Below, piece after piece: positions 43,430 through 51,966 of a stretch of 64,000 nucleotides of DNA. Made by a program: the position numbers and the translations under genes. Source of the DNA: CAKZNE01 sp040222435 (GTDB taxonomy: Bacteria > Bacteroidota > Bacteroidia > Flavobacteriales > Schleiferiaceae); contig OZ243107.1 of the NCBI GenBank assembly GCA_965212245.1, positions 3,038,001-3,102,000 on the forward strand, in the 5' to 3' direction. Numbering within the stretch: the first letter of the stretch is position 1; each line of letters opens with the position of its first letter. The notes under the pieces are model-generated. The model saw nothing but the letters and a program-made list of their open reading frames with translations, made no database searches and was not told the origin of the DNA.

Positions 43430-44380
43430 ATGATGATGAGCAGAAGGACTATCGTAGCCCTGATAATTATCCAGTTATTGGGGAGTTGTACCAGAACCAA
43501 TCCGGCCGGTAGTAATTCGGTATATGTACCAGATGAGCCATTTATGCCTTCATACGCCCTGGATGATCTGAAATTCAGTTCTGTCTACACCAAGTCAGGG
43601 GACGCGGTGGCTGATGTTGAAGGTATTGACGAAATATCGGGAATGGTAGCCGGAATAGTTAATGCGGGGCAATTATGGATGCACAATGATGGGGGAGATG
43701 GAAGCATACTTTATCTTATGGATAAGAGCAATGGTAGTAAACTAACCGACTATGAGGTTTTAGGAAATAATGTGGATTGGGAAGATATTGCTATCAGTCG
43801 GGATCAGCTAACTAATCGTTCTTATCTGTGGATAGCAGATATCGGGGATAATCTGAAAATCCGGTCAAGTTATACCCTTTATAAAGTGGAGGAACCGGTT
43901 TTTTCAATTGGTAGTGATACGCTAAATTCAAATGCTTTACAACCATTCAAAGAGTATAGCTTTAACTTCCCTGACGGAATGTATAATTCGGAAACTTTGT
44001 TGATAGATCCTTTTAGCGGAGAAATCATCCTGGTAACCAGGGGAGATAATGCACGGGTATATACCGCTCATGAACCGGATTCTGATGAATTAAACACCCT
44101 GACACTAAAATACAGAGGGGTAGTGCCTATTCCAGGCATTACAGGGGGAGATGTATCCCGTAACGGCAATCATATTCTGCTTCGCACTTACAATGAGATT
44201 TTACTGTGGGAAAGGCAGCCGGGACAAACCGTGGTTGAAGCTTTGGCCAATGTTCCTGAGCTGGTCCCATATATCCCTGAACCACAGGGCGAAGCCATCT
44301 GCTGGGGTATTAATGGTTATTATACCATCAGTGAAAAGGTAGGGGCCGAATTACCTACCTTGTATTATTACGCAAAATAG
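43430..44380 (+). CDS. Hypothetical lipoprotein, probable beta-propeller
   Basis: The protein is 316 residues from the ATG at 43430, the first of three tandem ATGs. A longer frame would run back through the divergent gene and is rejected. The lipobox is QLLGSC. The body has propeller-like strands with repeated Asp/Gly turns (GQLWMHNDGGDGSILYLMD, YLWIADIGDNLKIRSSYTLY, HILLRTYNEILLWERQ). I do not recognise a specific family. A TATATTTG sits only five bases before the first ATG, so if used the message would be nearly leaderless. Confidence 0.7.
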   Translation: MMMSRRTIVALIIIQLLGSCTRTNPAGSNSVYVPDEPFMPSYALDDLKFSSVYTKSGDAVADVEGIDEISGMVAGIVNAGQLWMHNDGGDGSILYLMDKSNGSKLTDYEVLGNNVDWEDIAISRDQLTNRSYLWIADIGDNLKIRSSYTLYKVEEPVFSIGSDTLNSNALQPFKEYSFNFPDGMYNSETLLIDPFSGEIILVTRGDNARVYTAHEPDSDELNTLTLKYRGVVPIPGITGGDVSRNGNHILLRTYNEILLWERQPGQTVVEALANVPELVPYIPEPQGEAICWGINGYYTISEKVGAELPTLYYYAK

Positions 44381-44431
44381 GTTTCACAAAATAAATTAAC
44401 CAAAGCTTAAAAAAGCAGGCCAACATTTCAG

Positions 44432-44462
44432 TTGCCAGCTTCATCGTGTAACTCTATTTTCG
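44432..44462 (+). promoter_or_regulatory. Probable promoter of the S1/P1 nuclease gene
   Basis: TTG (44432-44434), 20-base spacer, TATTTTCG (44455-44462), 7/8 to TAnnTTTG. The ATG is 17 bases downstream. Confidence 0.6.
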
Positions 44463-44478
44463 CATTTAAAATTAATTC

Positions 44479-45249
44479 ATGAAGCTTATTCTTTCCTTTT
44501 TGATGTTATTTAGTCTGATGTGTAGTCAGAAAGCTCAGGCCTGGGGACAAACTGGTCATCGCGTGGTTGGCCAGGTTGCAGAAAACCATCTTAGCCGCAA
44601 AGCCCTTAGGAATATTAAAAAGTTATTAGGGGAAGAAAGTCTGGCCACAGCTTCTACCTGGATGGATGAAGTGAAATCAGATGACGCTTATGATCATACT
44701 CACGATTGGCATTGGGTAACTATCCCCAATGGTAAAACGTATGCCGAAACCGAGAAAAATCCTCATGGAGATCTGGTAGAATCCATTGGCCGGATGACAA
44801 CTATCCTAAAAAATGATACCACTTCAAAAGAACGTAAAGTAATGGCATTACGCTTCCTGGTGCACCTGGTAGGAGACCTTCATCAACCTCTTCATGTAGG
44901 TAATGGGGAAGATAAGGGCGGTAACGATGTGAAAGTAAAGTGGTTCTATAAATCATCTAATCTCCATCGGGTGTGGGATAGTGAGATTCTTGATTCCAAA
45001 CAGTTGAGCTATACTGAACTGGCTGAAAATATTGATCACGCCTCTAAAGATCAGGTTGAGAAATGGCAAAGTGGTACGGTTAAAGAATGGGCTGCGGAGG
45101 CTATGACGCTTCGCACTCAGGTATATGAAACCAAAGACCCGGATCGTATGGGCTATGAGTATATGTATAAGAATTGGGATCTAATGCAGCAGCAGCTGGA
45201 AAAAGGCGGTATTCGTCTGGCTGGCCTGTTGAATGAGATCTTTGGCTAA
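44479..45249 (+). CDS. S1/P1-type nuclease, secreted
   Basis: This 256-residue enzyme has a signal peptide cut after QKAQA, leaving Trp22 as the mature N-terminus, whose amino group binds zinc in this family. Further zinc ligands are in GHRVV, DYDHTHDWHW, FLVHLVGDLHQPLHVG and NLHRVWDSEIL. It degrades single-stranded nucleic acid in the periplasm or outside. It ends four bases into the convergent DUF3820 gene. Confidence 0.93.
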   Translation: MKLILSFLMLFSLMCSQKAQAWGQTGHRVVGQVAENHLSRKALRNIKKLLGEESLATASTWMDEVKSDDAYDHTHDWHWVTIPNGKTYAETEKNPHGDLVESIGRMTTILKNDTTSKERKVMALRFLVHLVGDLHQPLHVGNGEDKGGNDVKVKWFYKSSNLHRVWDSEILDSKQLSYTELAENIDHASKDQVEKWQSGTVKEWAAEAMTLRTQVYETKDPDRMGYEYMYKNWDLMQQQLEKGGIRLAGLLNEIFG

Positions 45250-45509
45250 ACCTTATCGCGCTGAGTCTTTAAAGGGTTCAACAGCTCATCCAACCCATTT
45301 AACTTAATTACGTAAGCCGTTTGCATGAGCATACCCAATTTCCCATTTGGGTAACCTTTGCGTTCAAACCATTCCAGGTAGCTTACAGGAAGGTCGCATA
45401 AATATCGGCCTTCAAACCGCCCGAATGGCATTTTGAATTCCACCAGGTTTTTAAGCAAAGCGGGGTCAGGCTGGTTGACTGATGGCACGGGCTTCTTCGG
45501 ATCTAGCAT
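45246..45509 (-). CDS. DUF3820 family protein (QSregVF-like)
   Basis: This 87-residue protein has the motif KMPFGRFEGRYLCDLPVSYL and EWFERKGYPNGKLG, diagnostic of DUF3820. Function is unknown. Its start lies 44 bases inside the end of the upstream transporter gene on the same strand, a long overlap; the ATG at 45509 is the only one before the conserved core. Confidence 0.85.
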   Translation of the reverse strand: MLDPKKPVPSVNQPDPALLKNLVEFKMPFGRFEGRYLCDLPVSYLEWFERKGYPNGKLGMLMQTAYVIKLNGLDELLNPLKTQRDKV

Positions 45510-46695
45510 GAAACTGTATCAAAACAAACATAAAGACTCCTGAAATCATCATGATCCAAACCATTGGGCCAGCTGTGTCATTATGGAGAATACCAATAAG
45601 GGCGGAAGAAATAGCTCCTGCAAACATTCTGAAACTTCCGATAAGAGCCGAAGCTACTCCGGCATTTTTCTCAAAGGGTTCTAAAGCCAATGCGGTAGTG
45701 TTGGGGTTTATAAAACCAGAAAGAAACAGGAATGAGAACAGCAGTGGCAGCAATACGGCTTTAGCCAGCACACCAAAGATAAAGCTCAGACCTAACAATA
45801 GAGCTACCAGCAATATAAGAACCGCTGTAATACGGGTTATTTTTACGCTGTCCCATTTTTTAAGGAGTATTCCATTAATCTGGCTGCCCGCAATAAAACC
45901 AAAAGCATTGATCCCAAAAACCCATCCAAATGTTTTTTCGGAGAAGCCATATAGTTCCATCAGCACAAAGGGAGATCCGGCAATGTAAGTGAATAAACCA
46001 GCCATGGCCAGGCTGCCTGCTAAGCCATACATCAAAAAATTACGATTAGTCAATACACGCCAATAACCACGGCTAACCTGGCCCAGGCGTAAAGAAACAC
46101 TTTTGTCAGGACTTTTACTTTCTGATAAAACAAAGGAGACCAATAACAACATGATCACAGAAATAAGGCTGAGCAGTACAAAGATGAAACGCCAGCCAAA
46201 GTGATCCGTTAAATAACCACCCACGGTAGGTGCAATAATAGGAGCTGCACCCATAACCAGTATAAGCGCAGAAAATACACGGGCTACTTCATTTACCGGA
46301 AAGCGATCACGCACAATAGCCCGGCTGGCTACCATACCCACACAACCGCCCAGGGCTTGTAATAAGCGTAAACCTATAAGAGATTGAACATCTGGCACCA
46401 AAGCACATCCTAAAGAAGCGATTACATATATACCAAGCCCAATCATCAAGGGTTTTTTCCGTCCAAAGCGGTCCAATAACGGACCATATATAAGCTGACC
46501 AACAGAAATACCAATAAAATAACTGGTAAGTGTTAGCGAAACCTGCGATATTCCGGTGCCAAGATCTTCGGCAATAGTTGGGAAGCCCGGCAAATACATA
46601 TCAATGGAAAAGGGCCCGAGGGCGGCTATAAACCCAAGGATAAGTATGAGAATATTTTGTTGTTTTTTACTTAGGGGAGATTGTTGTTCAGACAT
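45466..46695 (-). CDS. Bcr/CflA-family multidrug efflux MFS transporter
   Basis: The protein is 409 residues from the ATG at 46695; an upstream ATG at 46746 adds an unlikely cysteine-rich stretch. It has 12 membrane segments. The opening LGPFSIDMYLPGFPTIAEDL and LIYGPLLDRFGRKKPLMIGL are the Bcr/CflA hallmarks, and VGGYLTDHFGWRFIFV follows the motif C position. It exports drugs or metabolites by proton antiport. Substrate unknown. Confidence 0.92.
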   Translation of the reverse strand: MSEQQSPLSKKQQNILILILGFIAALGPFSIDMYLPGFPTIAEDLGTGISQVSLTLTSYFIGISVGQLIYGPLLDRFGRKKPLMIGLGIYVIASLGCALVPDVQSLIGLRLLQALGGCVGMVASRAIVRDRFPVNEVARVFSALILVMGAAPIIAPTVGGYLTDHFGWRFIFVLLSLISVIMLLLVSFVLSESKSPDKSVSLRLGQVSRGYWRVLTNRNFLMYGLAGSLAMAGLFTYIAGSPFVLMELYGFSEKTFGWVFGINAFGFIAGSQINGILLKKWDSVKITRITAVLILLVALLLGLSFIFGVLAKAVLLPLLFSFLFLSGFINPNTTALALEPFEKNAGVASALIGSFRMFAGAISSALIGILHNDTAGPMVWIMMISGVFMFVLIQFHARSEEARAISQPA

Positions 46696-46803
46696 GCAGG
46701 GCAAAAATACGCTCACTGAAAGACTTGGGCAGATTTTCCATATCATAAATTTATGAACCTTTATAAGAAAGACTTATAAATAGAGCGGTACGGCTATCCT
46801 GAA

Positions 46804-46836
46804 ACAAAAAAGCCCGGTTTTGGAAATCCGGGCTCT
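46804..46836 (-). terminator. Rho-independent terminator of the first ten-cysteine gene
   Basis: A seven-bp GC-rich stem (46811-46817 with 46828-46834) is followed on the minus strand by six T. It lies just after the gene ending at 46893. Confidence 0.85.
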
Positions 46837-46892
46837 TTAAATGATTTGATTATCCTTGATTGTAGCAGGAGATAATCAAAGTAACTTGATCT

Positions 46893-47306
46893 TTAATACA
46901 TCACCAGTGTGGTAGGATGCACAAATTCAGCTGTAAAAGGATCGCAATTATCACAATGATCGATTCCTGTAATCGTGTTTGGGAAATTTTTACAAATAGC
47001 TCCCGGCACACCTACTGAAGTAATAGAAGAGCCACAATCGCGACAGCCTGCACGAACAGGCTCAACAGCTACAAACTCCCATTGCCAGTTTGGCTGGCCA
47101 CAGGGCGCCAATAAGGTAAACCCACCACCGGGAGGGAGACAAACAGTAGCTGAAGGACATTTGTCATCACAGGTAGCATTGTAAGCCCAGGCGGTTACTT
47201 CAATGTAACATTCGGTTTCATTGTACACATCAAGACTTGATGGCTGAGCCATAGTACTTAAAGTGAATACTAAACCAAGAGCAGATAATAACATGAATTT
47301 TTTCAT
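46893..47306 (-). CDS. Secreted ten-cysteine protein, copy A
   Basis: This 137-residue protein has a signal peptide cut near TMAQ. The mature part has ten cysteines and begins LDVYNETECYIEVTAWAYN; then CDDKC, CLPPGGGF, CGQPNWQWEF, CRDC, one single cysteine and CDNC. I do not recognise the family. The same ten cysteines, in the same order, occur in the gene at 48403-48813, so the two are paralogues, and the many cysteines suggest disulphides in an exported product. A 17-bp palindrome lies 26 bases upstream. Confidence 0.75.
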   Translation of the reverse strand: MKKFMLLSALGLVFTLSTMAQPSSLDVYNETECYIEVTAWAYNATCDDKCPSATVCLPPGGGFTLLAPCGQPNWQWEFVAVEPVRAGCRDCGSSITSVGVPGAICKNFPNTITGIDHCDNCDPFTAEFVHPTTLVMY

Positions 47307-47331
47307 GACATATAAAATTTAGGTTAAAATC

Positions 47332-47348
47332 CGGATAACTGTTATCCG
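47332..47348. promoter_or_regulatory. 17-bp perfect palindrome upstream of the ten-cysteine gene A
   Basis: CGGATAAC-T-GTTATCCG is perfectly symmetrical over eight base pairs each side. It lies 26-42 bases before the ATG at 47306, just behind a TAAATTTT (minus strand, 47321-47314) that is 7/8 to a -7 element, so it would fall in the promoter spacer. An operator is the likeliest reading; a weak terminator of the phzF-like gene is the alternative. Confidence 0.5.
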
Positions 47349-47497
47349 AAAGCTTTGAGTCTGAATGAAAGGAAGAGCTGAGGCCTTCAGAGGCATCAAA
47401 AACAAGGTAGAGTTTTCATGATCAATTGGTTAATTAGTTTAACTAATTTAAAAAGAATAATCGGGATTCTATGATTTCAAGCCGGATAAAGAAACAA

Positions 47498-48286
47498 TTA
47501 ACCGTGATAAAGTGTGCCTTGAGCGAGTAAGGTATATCCACCACTTAACTGTACCTTATTTTGGGTATAGATGCAATGAAACACACCACCCCGTGTACTA
47601 AGCTGATGTGAAGTAAAAGTACTTTTACCGGTTCTCTTTGCCCAAAAAGGAGTGAGAGCCGCATGAGAAGAGCCGGTAGCCGGATCTTCCAACTGATGAA
47701 CATGAGGAACCAGAGTACGGCTTACAAAATCAACTTCCCGGCCAGGCGCAGTAATAGCATAGCCAAATACTTCTGACTTTCGGAGCTGGTTAAAGTCGGG
47801 TTTCATATTCTTTACCAGCTCTTCAGATTCTGTTAGAATGATCTGTTTATTAGAGGTAACAAAATAGCCCTTAACCGGGATACCGAGACCTTTTTCAATG
47901 ACTTTGGGTATAGGCTCTTCACGTAACACAGGGATGGCGTCTAATTCAAAAGTTGCCGTTTGATCTTTTCCACAACTACCTTTAATAACACCTTTTTGGT
48001 ATTGCAGACTTATAATATCTGATTTATTGAGAAAGGCTAAAGCTGCCAGGGCGCCATGGCCGCACAGGCCTATTTCATTATCAGGTGCAAACCAGCGTAC
48101 ATGATAATGACCTTTACCATTTGCCGGCCATAAAAAAGTGGTAGCCGGTTGCAGCATATTTTGTGCTATTAACTGCATTTCATTGCCTGATAGCGGATTT
48201 GACAGAAGAACTACGGCAGCTGTATTGCCGCGAAAACCTTTTTCCGGCTGGTTGAAGACTTCGATGATTGAAAAAGGAAATTCCAT
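47498..48286 (-). CDS. PhzF-family isomerase-like protein
   Basis: This 262-residue protein has the two-lobed diaminopimelate-epimerase-like fold of PhzF. The start FSIIEVFNQPEKGFRGNTAA, APDNEIGLCGHGALAAL and the C-lobe EDPATGSSHAALTPF are diagnostic. Members isomerise small metabolites; despite the name, no phenazine genes are present. It lies between the two paralogous ten-cysteine genes on the same strand. Confidence 0.9.
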   Translation of the reverse strand: MEFPFSIIEVFNQPEKGFRGNTAAVVLLSNPLSGNEMQLIAQNMLQPATTFLWPANGKGHYHVRWFAPDNEIGLCGHGALAALAFLNKSDIISLQYQKGVIKGSCGKDQTATFELDAIPVLREEPIPKVIEKGLGIPVKGYFVTSNKQIILTESEELVKNMKPDFNQLRKSEVFGYAITAPGREVDFVSRTLVPHVHQLEDPATGSSHAALTPFWAKRTGKSTFTSHQLSTRGGVFHCIYTQNKVQLSGGYTLLAQGTLYHG

Positions 48287-48320
48287 AAATTTTAGATTGA
48301 GGCTAAGTTCCCAAATTCCA

Positions 48321-48350
48321 TGAAAAAAGGCAGGATATTCCTGCCTTTTC
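48321..48350 (-). terminator. Rho-independent terminator of the second ten-cysteine gene
   Basis: An 11-bp perfect stem (48325-48335 with 48339-48349) closes a TAT loop and is followed on the minus strand by T residues. It separates copy B from the phzF-like gene. Confidence 0.85.
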
Positions 48351-48402
48351 TTGCAATCGTATTACCTATCCTTAAAAAGATTCAAGGATATAATGATTTG
48401 AT

Positions 48403-48813
48403 TTAGGGACTTATAATAATATCATCCGCACTACCAAAGAATACGGTGTATTCACACCCTCCGCAGGGATGTACATTAGTGCTGCTGGTTGGCAAGGACG
48501 TACAACCATAGCCAAAGGGAGAGCTTACAAAATCTGCCGAAAAAGTCTTGCAATATTCACAATCGGCATCAGTTGCGGTTAAACGCAATTGATCCCAGGC
48601 ATAATTGGCTGGCCCACACGATGGAACCACTGTGGTGCCTGGGGGAATACAAATATAATATTGAGAACAGGCATTGTTGCAACCACTATCCCAGGCTTCT
48701 ACATCTAATCTGAAGTAACATTCGGTATCATTATGCACATTCAGATTGGGCTGTGCAAAAGCCGTCAGGGAAAGGCCTATACAAGCCAATCCTGTTAAAA
48801 GCAGAGTTTTCAT
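48403..48813 (-). CDS. Secreted ten-cysteine protein, copy B
   Basis: This 136-residue protein has a signal peptide cut near AFAQ. The mature part starts LNVHNDTECYFRLDVEAWD, then CNNAC, CIPPGTTV, CGPANYAWDQ, CEYC, one single cysteine and CGGC. Ten cysteines match those of copy A one for one, including the CxxxC and two CxxC pairs. The family is not recognised. It has its own promoter and terminator. Confidence 0.75.
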   Translation of the reverse strand: MKTLLLTGLACIGLSLTAFAQPNLNVHNDTECYFRLDVEAWDSGCNNACSQYYICIPPGTTVVPSCGPANYAWDQLRLTATDADCEYCKTFSADFVSSPFGYGCTSLPTSSTNVHPCGGCEYTVFFGSADDIIISP

Positions 48814-48872
48814 GTTGATTGAATTAAAGGTTAAACTAAATGGTTTATTCTTTAAATGTAGTAAAAAAATTA

Positions 48873-48880
48873 CAAATCTA
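48873..48880 (-). promoter_or_regulatory. Probable promoter -7 element of copy B
   Basis: On the minus strand this reads TAGATTTG, an exact TAnnTTTG match, 59 bases before the ATG at 48813. Confidence 0.45.
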
Positions 48881-48936
48881 ACTCTGGGTTATTTAATAAT
48901 CATCTATCTGCCAGGTAAATGGAGTAAAAGAGAACT

Positions 48937-49122
48937 TTACTTTTTACCCACTAAAAAATAAAGGACCACACCCACTATAGGGAAGAAAAGTACAATGATC
49001 AGCCAAAGGATTTTAGAACCTTGTCCTTCCAATGACCCTCTGAGAATATCAGCGATGGCATAAATCCATAATGCTACGGTGATGAGTCCCAGAACTAAAA
49101 GTGTCCAACCTAATGTTTCCAT
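48937..49122 (-). CDS. PLDc_N-domain small membrane protein
   Basis: This 61-residue protein has two membrane segments (LGWTLLVLGLITVALWIYAI and WLIIVLFFPIVGVVLYFLVG) with a short loop DILRGSLEGQGSKI. The second helix with FFPIVGVVLYFLVG is the signature of the phospholipase D-like N-terminal (PLDc_N) domain, here without the nuclease part. Function is unknown. Confidence 0.85.
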   Translation of the reverse strand: METLGWTLLVLGLITVALWIYAIADILRGSLEGQGSKILWLIIVLFFPIVGVVLYFLVGKK

Positions 49123-49174
49123 ACATTAAAAATCCTTCAACCCTGCTTTTTGTTCAGTTAGTTTCCTGATTATT

Positions 49175-50035
49175 TCACGAATTATTATCCCAGCTTCCCA
49201 TTTTACCGGATTGGTAATCCTCAAAAGCCTGAATTAATTCCTGTCTCGTATTCATAACAAAAGGTCCATGTGCTGCAATAGGTTCCTTAAGAGGTTTACC
49301 ATGACCAAATATTATCAGTGAATCTTCAAGACCTTTTATAGGTATAGAGTTCTCACCTTCCATAAATTCAACCAATTGATAAGTTTCAACAATGCTACTG
49401 CTTACTTCAAGTTTACCTCTTACCATATAAAAAAGCACTTGGTGGCCGCTTGGAATATTCAGGTCAATTGTGCCACCTTCCCGGATCTCAACACTGCTCA
49501 TGGTGAGATTTTCAAGCGAAGGATGCGGCCCCTGGTGTGGCCCCCATGTCCCCGAGATGAGATTTACCTTTACTTTTTCATCATCCAGATGAAAGTGTGT
49601 AATATCTTCCTCTTTGAGTCCGTGATAGTTCGGAGGAATCATTTTGTTCTTAGAAGATAGGTTAAGCCACAGCTGTATAATTTCTTCTTCACCACCTTTG
49701 GCTTTGAACTGTTCAGAAGAAACTTCAGAGTGTATCAAACCGCTTCCGGCTGTCATCCATTGTGCACCACCAGCTCCGATACGGCTTTTATGTCCGTTGG
49801 AGTCCCAATGAACAATGTCTCCTTTAAAAATATAGGTGAGAGTTTCAAAGCCACGGTGAGGATGCGGACCGAAAGGAAGGCCTTTGTTGTTAGCCGGAAA
49901 TACCTGGGGTCCATGATGATTGATAAAAAGGAAAGGGTCCAGATTATCAATAGTTGGGGTGGGCATAGCCCGGTAGGTAAGCAAATTATCGATAGGAGCC
50001 GAAACCGCCTGATGGATACGCTTTACTTTTTTCAT
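49175..50035 (-). CDS. Pirin family protein
   Basis: This 286-residue double-cupin protein has the metal-binding motif HPHRGFETLTYIFKGDIVH and AGSGLIHSE, both conserved in pirins. Members are quercetin 2,3-dioxygenases or iron-dependent regulators; the role here is unknown. It has its own promoter element and lies among small hydrolase genes. Confidence 0.92.
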   Translation of the reverse strand: MKKVKRIHQAVSAPIDNLLTYRAMPTPTIDNLDPFLFINHHGPQVFPANNKGLPFGPHPHRGFETLTYIFKGDIVHWDSNGHKSRIGAGGAQWMTAGSGLIHSEVSSEQFKAKGGEEEIIQLWLNLSSKNKMIPPNYHGLKEEDITHFHLDDEKVKVNLISGTWGPHQGPHPSLENLTMSSVEIREGGTIDLNIPSGHQVLFYMVRGKLEVSSSIVETYQLVEFMEGENSIPIKGLEDSLIIFGHGKPLKEPIAAHGPFVMNTRQELIQAFEDYQSGKMGSWDNNS

Positions 50036-50051
50036 AATGTGAATTGTGCTA

Positions 50052-50059
50052 CAAAATTA
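50052..50059 (-). promoter_or_regulatory. Probable promoter -7 element of the pirin gene
   Basis: On the minus strand this reads TAATTTTG, an exact TAnnTTTG match, 16 bases before the ATG at 50035. Confidence 0.5.
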
Positions 50060-50102
50060 GCTTAAAACGTATAGAGGCTATCGAATAAGCCATAAACTGA
50101 AA

Positions 50103-50132
50103 CCAAAAAAACCGGGCAAAAGGCCCGGTTTC
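50103..50132 (-). terminator. Rho-independent terminator of the dienelactone hydrolase gene
   Basis: A nine-bp perfect stem (50109-50117 with 50123-50131) with a five-base loop is followed on the minus strand by seven T. Confidence 0.88.
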
Positions 50133-50150
50133 TATGACTTAAAAAATTAG

Positions 50151-51017
50151 TTAGCTACCCCGGCTAAAGGTTTCATCTAAAAAAGTAAGTGTAGCTTCCC
50201 AACTATCTTCATCAGCACTGGCATTGTATTCCAGTGGAAGGTCAAACTGATCACCCATTTCAGTAGCTTTTGGATTGGTAAAGGCATGCTTGGCGTTGGG
50301 ATAATTTATAAATTCATAATCTGCATTCGCAGCATCCATTTCCTTTTTAAAGGCTTCTTCCTGTTCTTTAGGCACAAAGGGATCATCAGCACCATTCAGC
50401 ACCAGGATTCGTGCTTTTATATTATTGGTTTCAGCAGGCTTAATGGCCGAAAGACTGCCATGAAGGCTGACAACCGCATCAAGGTCTGCCCCCTGACGAG
50501 CCATATTTAATACCACTCCACCACCAAAACAATAACCAATGGCCGCAATTTTACCGGCATCAGTTTTTTCATGCCTGGCCAACACCTGCCGGGCAGCGTT
50601 AAAGCGTTTTTTACCGATGTCAAAATTCTGCATAACCGTTCCGGAAAATTCTTTAGCCTCTTCGGGATGCGCGGCTTCTTTACCATCACCATACATGTCT
50701 ACCGCCAGGGCTACATAACCGGCTTCGGCCAGATCATGGGCACTGTTGCGAGTATGTTCATTATGTCCCCACCACTCGTGTACTACCAATACACCCGGTT
50801 TTTTTTCACGGGCGTTTTTATCGTAAACTATAAAACCCTTCATGCTTACATCACCCACCTGGTATTCTACTTCTTCACCCACTATATCCGGTTTGCCGGA
50901 TTTATTGATTTTTTCTTCCGCTTGGGTTGACTTTTGCTTTTCTGTTTCTGAATCAGCAGTGTTGTTACAGGAAGCAAGGGCTGAAGCCACCAGAAAAGTA
51001 TAAATCCTTAATTTCAT
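50151..51017 (-). CDS. Dienelactone hydrolase family lipoprotein
   Basis: This 288-residue protein has a lipobox ALASC (Cys16), so it is likely anchored to a membrane. The alpha/beta-hydrolase core has VVHEWWGHNEHTR (oxyanion region), the nucleophile elbow GYCFGGGV with cysteine, DPFVP for the acid and HAF for the histidine, the set of dienelactone hydrolases. The substrate is unknown. It ends in a strong terminator. Confidence 0.9.
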   Translation of the reverse strand: MKLRIYTFLVASALASCNNTADSETEKQKSTQAEEKINKSGKPDIVGEEVEYQVGDVSMKGFIVYDKNAREKKPGVLVVHEWWGHNEHTRNSAHDLAEAGYVALAVDMYGDGKEAAHPEEAKEFSGTVMQNFDIGKKRFNAARQVLARHEKTDAGKIAAIGYCFGGGVVLNMARQGADLDAVVSLHGSLSAIKPAETNNIKARILVLNGADDPFVPKEQEEAFKKEMDAANADYEFINYPNAKHAFTNPKATEMGDQFDLPLEYNASADEDSWEATLTFLDETFSRGS

Positions 51018-51150
51018 AAAATCATTTATTTAAAATTAGAAGGTAATTTAAAAACGCTTTAAAAAGTTTAACGCTCTCACTAATGAAAGTTGGTTTACGG
51101 GATAAATATACTGGGGTTATCCGGATTTAATATTTAAAAAAACAAAGATC

Positions 51151-51810
51151 TCAAAGCTCTTCTAAAATTTTCAGGATCCGGGCAGAGATGGTTTCTGCCT
51201 GCTTAAAAACCATAAAGTGAGTTCCATCATGTATTAGCTGTACCGGCTTTTTAATCCTTCGCAGGGGAAAGGAGGCATCACGGGTGCCGTGCAAATGTGT
51301 GAGACTGGTGTGATGTTCGGGTGCGCCCTTCCATGAGGATAAACATTGTAGAGCCCATTGTAAGTAGTGGTTGGAATGCTGTTTCACCATGTCTCGCATA
51401 AGTTCACCCGCCTCTGGTGATTGATCGGTGCTGCTTTTGCCCCAAAGAGTAAAGGTAGCTGCAATTAACTTTTGAGTAAATAAGGAAATTAGCCCCAACC
51501 GGTGCAAAACCCTGAAATGCCAGGGATTTTCAAGAGGCGATTTGATGCTTGAAAGTAGTATAATATGCTTTACTTTCCGTAAGGCGGCTATTTCCTGCGC
51601 TATAATGCCTCCAAATGAATGCCCGATCAATATTATGGCTTCCTCTTGTTCAGGTATAAGCCTGGCTATCCTTAGGGCATAGGCAGAAAGAGTTTCTCCG
51701 GAATGAGGTTCTATCCAGTTCAGGTAATTTACCTGGTATGGCTGTAAATCCAGCTTCTGAAAAACACGGTCATCAAAACCCAAGCCGGGCAAAAGATACA
51801 AACTGGGCAT
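51151..51810 (-). CDS. Alpha/beta hydrolase
   Basis: The protein is 219 residues from the ATG at 51810. An in-frame start at 51984 adds 58 residues that run through an inverted-repeat element and look non-coding. The fold is a serine hydrolase: LYLLPGLGFDDRVF opens the core, the nucleophile elbow is IGHSFGGIIAQ, and HGTRDASFP and DGTHFMVF supply the acid and histidine. No specific substrate is suggested. Confidence 0.82.
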   Translation of the reverse strand: MPSLYLLPGLGFDDRVFQKLDLQPYQVNYLNWIEPHSGETLSAYALRIARLIPEQEEAIILIGHSFGGIIAQEIAALRKVKHIILLSSIKSPLENPWHFRVLHRLGLISLFTQKLIAATFTLWGKSSTDQSPEAGELMRDMVKQHSNHYLQWALQCLSSWKGAPEHHTSLTHLHGTRDASFPLRRIKKPVQLIHDGTHFMVFKQAETISARILKILEEL

Positions 51811-51893
51811 TTCAAGAATTTTAGAATTAAAAAAACCTTTTGCAGAATGTTCAGAGCGATCATCACTTTCATTAAAAAGGATAGAGATTTTTA

Positions 51894-51966
51894 CCTTGTG
51901 GGGACAAGGGGTAGGGAGAGTGTATTGTGTTTTTCTGAAAAATTCTCCAGGCTTTGTCCCCTCCTT
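51894..51966. repeat. Small imperfect inverted-repeat element
   Basis: GGGGACAA (51900-51907) and its exact complement TTGTCCCC (51954-51961) flank about 46 bases; similarity of the arms extends to about 20 bases with mismatches. The left arm also has its own dyad CCTTGT-GGGG-ACAAGG (51894-51909). It looks like a short palindromic intergenic element. Confidence 0.4.

Noticed and set aside
46696..46746. Upstream start of the Bcr/CflA transporter
   Set aside because: The added residues are cysteine-rich and unlike the family; MSEQQSPLSKKQQ at 46695 is a normal N-terminus.
46893..48813. Phenazine biosynthesis cluster suggested by the PhzF-like protein
   Set aside because: PhzF-fold proteins are widespread; no other phz genes are in the window.
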